Made by a program: the position numbers and the translations under genes. From an uncultured Oscillospiraceae bacterium (lineage in GTDB: Bacteria; Bacillota; Clostridia; Oscillospirales; Ruminococcaceae): a DNA stretch of 6,909 nt. The stretch is taken from NCBI GenBank assembly GCA_900556525.1, contig USOZ01000097.1, positions 1 through 6,909 of the forward strand. The letters run 5' to 3'. Numbering within the stretch: the first letter of the stretch is position 1; each line of letters starts with the position of its first letter. Shown here in pieces: positions 5,435-6,909 of the stretch. Under the pieces are notes generated by a model that had not been told where the DNA came from, searched no databases, and saw nothing but the letters and a program-made list of their open reading frames with translations.

Positions 5435-6460
5435 TTATGCGATGATCTCGTCGCTTCCGCTGCCCTTTGAAATTGTGAGCGCGCCTTCGTCCTCAAGCCG
5501 CCGTATGATCGCAACGATACGCTGCTGAGCCTCTTCGACGTCGCGCATACGCACATTGTGCAGATATTCGACGTCCGTCTGGGTGGACTCCTTGCTTCTC
5601 GACGACATATTTGCGTAAATGACCTCGGCAACCTCGGCTGTCGAACCCTTTATCGCGATAGCGAGATCCTTCGGGTCGACCTGCGGGATAAACGCCTGAA
5701 TCGACATCGAATCGAGGTGAACAATATCCTCGAAAACGAACATCTTCTGACGAATCTCCTCGGCGAGTTTCGGGTCGCGCAGGTTGAGTTCGTCGAAAAT
5801 GAACTTCTCCGTCGAACGTTCTACCTTGTTGAGGACATCCGCTATGTAGTTTACGCCGCCAACGTCCATATTTTCCGTCGTGGCGAGGTTTGCGAATTTC
5901 TTTTCGAGCGTTGCTTCAATGCTCTTGATAACGTCGGGCGAAGCCGACTCCATTTTTGCAATACGTTCAACGACTTCGATACGCACATCTTTCGGAAGTT
6001 CCGAAAGAATTGCGGAAGCCTGATCGCTTCGCGCATAGGAAAGGATAAGCGCAATCGTCTGCGGATGCTCATTCTGAACAATAGCAAGCAGGTTCTTATA
6101 ATCGGCTTTTCTCACAAAGGAGAACGCTTTTGTTTTAAGCTGCTTTGTTATTTTTTCAAAAAGTGCGTTTGCCGCCTGAGTTCCGAAAGCCTTTTCGAGG
6201 ATTTCGCGCGCATATTCCACGCCGCCCTCGGAAATTACCTTCTGCGTCAGGCATATCTCATAGAAATCGTTAAGCACCTCGTCAACGACCTCTACGGGCC
6301 AGTAATCCATCTTTGCAACTTCAAGCGTCAGCTTTTCTATTTCTTCATCGGTAAAAAACTTGAATACACTAGAGGCATTTTCCGTTCCGAGAGCAGAAAT
6401 AACCATCGCCGCTTTCTGAACCGCGGTAATTTGTCCCGGAGCCGCCTGTTGTTCCGCCAT
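5435..6460 (-). CDS. fliG: Flagellar motor switch protein FliG
   Basis: The 341-residue product is a full-length FliG (family about 330-345). FliG forms the upper C-ring, binds the FliF tail by its N-terminal domain, FliM through its middle domain, and interacts with the stator protein MotA through its C-terminal domain to generate torque. The N-terminal domain is about 10-100; the middle domain carries the EHPQ motif at 131-134 (NEHPQTIALIL); the GGV hinge is at 201-203; the C-terminal domain runs from about 215 to 330, with FEDIVHLD (243-250), KDLAIAIKG (264-272) and VRMRDVEEAQ (303-312). In the torque region, where relatives commonly read EDMEYLGPVR, this protein reads TDVEYLHNVR (295-304). 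The start has AGGAGGG at 6467-6473, six bases upstream. The gene follows fliF by 30 nt. Confidence 0.98.
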   Translation of the reverse strand: MAEQQAAPGQITAVQKAAMVISALGTENASSVFKFFTDEEIEKLTLEVAKMDYWPVEVVDEVLNDFYEICLTQKVISEGGVEYAREILEKAFGTQAANALFEKITKQLKTKAFSFVRKADYKNLLAIVQNEHPQTIALILSYARSDQASAILSELPKDVRIEVVERIAKMESASPDVIKSIEATLEKKFANLATTENMDVGGVNYIADVLNKVERSTEKFIFDELNLRDPKLAEEIRQKMFVFEDIVHLDSMSIQAFIPQVDPKDLAIAIKGSTAEVAEVIYANMSSRSKESTQTDVEYLHNVRMRDVEEAQQRIVAIIRRLEDEGALTISKGSGSDEIIA

Positions 6461-6466
6461 ATTATT

Positions 6467-6473
6467 CCCTCCT
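6467..6473 (-). promoter_or_regulatory. Strong Shine-Dalgarno of fliG
   Basis: Coding-strand AGGAGGG, near the consensus, lies six bases before the fliG ATG in the 30-nt gap after fliF. It fixes the start and is consistent with high FliG synthesis. Confidence 0.75.
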
Positions 6474-6490
6474 GTCGGAAAATCTCACAA

Positions 6491-6909
6491 TTACTCGTCG
6501 CTTTTAAGCCATGTACGAATAAGCTGTGCAACAATTTCCGGGTTTGTCTTTGAAAAGTCTCTGATTTCCTTTTTCAGCATTGCTTCGCGGCTTTCCTCCG
6601 AATTTTCGGTGAGGCTCTGAAGCTCGTAATTATCCTTTTCATCTTCGTCATAATCATGCTGCTTATTCACGTCGTCCTCCGAAGCCGTACTGCTTCCGAA
6701 AGAGCTTGTCTGCGGCGTTCCGCCCATTGCGGCTGCCGTTGCTCTTCTTATTTTTGCCCGCTTCTTGCCTGAGCCTGTCGCAAAAAGTGCGATAACAAGC
6801 AGGACCACAAGAATGATGCCGAGCGCGATAATAACGAAAATAAGTGCGTCGCGTCCGCCCGGTACAACGACTGTTCCGTCGCCTCCGCCGATAGCCGACC
6901 CGTCCGTTC
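6491..6909 (-). CDS. fliF: Flagellar MS-ring protein FliF, C-terminal part
   Basis: The frame is open to the right edge and ends with TAA at 6491-6493; 138 complete residues are visible, the rest of the roughly 500-550 residue protein being outside. FliF forms the MS-ring in the cytoplasmic membrane, on which the C-ring and export gate are built. The visible part starts with a Gly-rich periplasmic stretch, then a membrane segment (about LIFVIIALGIILVVLLVIALF, encoded about 6797-6846), a basic stop-transfer GSGKKRAKIRR, a long acidic and probably disordered cytoplasmic linker (SEDDVNKQHDYDEDEKDNY), and the C-terminal FliG-binding helix with the family signature NPEIVAQLIRTWL. The GTG at 6808 is inside the membrane helix and is not a start. 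The adjacent fliG confirms the call. Confidence 0.95.
   Translation of the reverse strand, partial: TDGSAIGGGDGTVVVPGGRDALIFVIIALGIILVVLLVIALFATGSGKKRAKIRRATAAAMGGTPQTSSFGSSTASEDDVNKQHDYDEDEKDNYELQSLTENSEESREAMLKKEIRDFSKTNPEIVAQLIRTWLKSDE

Noticed and set aside
5558..6553. A long open frame of 331 codons on the + strand opposite fliG.
   Set aside because: It lies wholly antisense to fliG and its upstream gap. Its product is rich in Arg, Cys and Phe with no domain, and fliG is beyond doubt. The open frame follows from codon bias on the other strand.
1..6909. A search for a new defence, mobile or RNA-based system: direct repeats, CRISPR-like arrays, tRNA genes, insertion sequence ends, riboswitch-like leaders.
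   Set aside because: None was seen. All stretches longer than 100 bases are covered by recognisable protein genes, and the only notable non-coding structures are the three hairpins already listed.

Overview
The window reads as chromosomal DNA of a motile, low-to-mid GC Firmicute, most likely a gut-type Clostridia. The support is the gene order fliF-fliG-fliH-fliI-fliJ with B. subtilis-like protein sizes, purine-rich Shine-Dalgarno sites of the GGAGG type, and the combination of small ABC-2 permeases with GNAT acetyltransferases. The genus cannot be named from the sequence alone.

Layout. The left part (2-1370, + strand) carries two adjacent integral membrane proteins that look like the paired permease subunits of an ABC-2 type exporter. 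The first runs off the left edge, and any ATPase partner would lie outside. A strong inverted repeat (1369-1413) separates this block from everything else, which is on the - strand and converges on it. Read in transcription order from the right edge, the - strand holds the C-terminal end of fliF, then fliG, fliH, fliI and fliJ, followed by two overlapping GNAT acetyltransferase genes (RimJ/RimL-like, then phosphinothricin acetyltransferase-like).

How the genes work together. FliF builds the MS-ring and its C-terminal tail holds FliG, the rotor and switch protein. FliH, FliI and FliJ form the soluble ATPase complex of the flagellar type III export apparatus. The genes are tightly packed: fliF-fliG 30 nt, fliH-fliI overlapping by 1 nt, fliI-fliJ 10 nt with the fliJ Shine-Dalgarno lying across the fliI stop. 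The exception is the 83-nt fliG-fliH gap, which contains a convincing stem-loop followed by five T residues on the coding strand, i.e. an intrinsic terminator or attenuator inside the operon. After fliJ the usual fliK/flgD/flgE genes are absent. Instead there is a short hairpin and the acetyltransferase pair, so the flagellar cluster is split or rearranged here.

No mobile element, CRISPR array, RNA gene or clearly undescribed system is visible. The most interesting points are the intra-operon terminator, the non-canonical residues in the FliG torque region, and the break in flagellar gene order. No intergenic stretch exceeds 300 bases.
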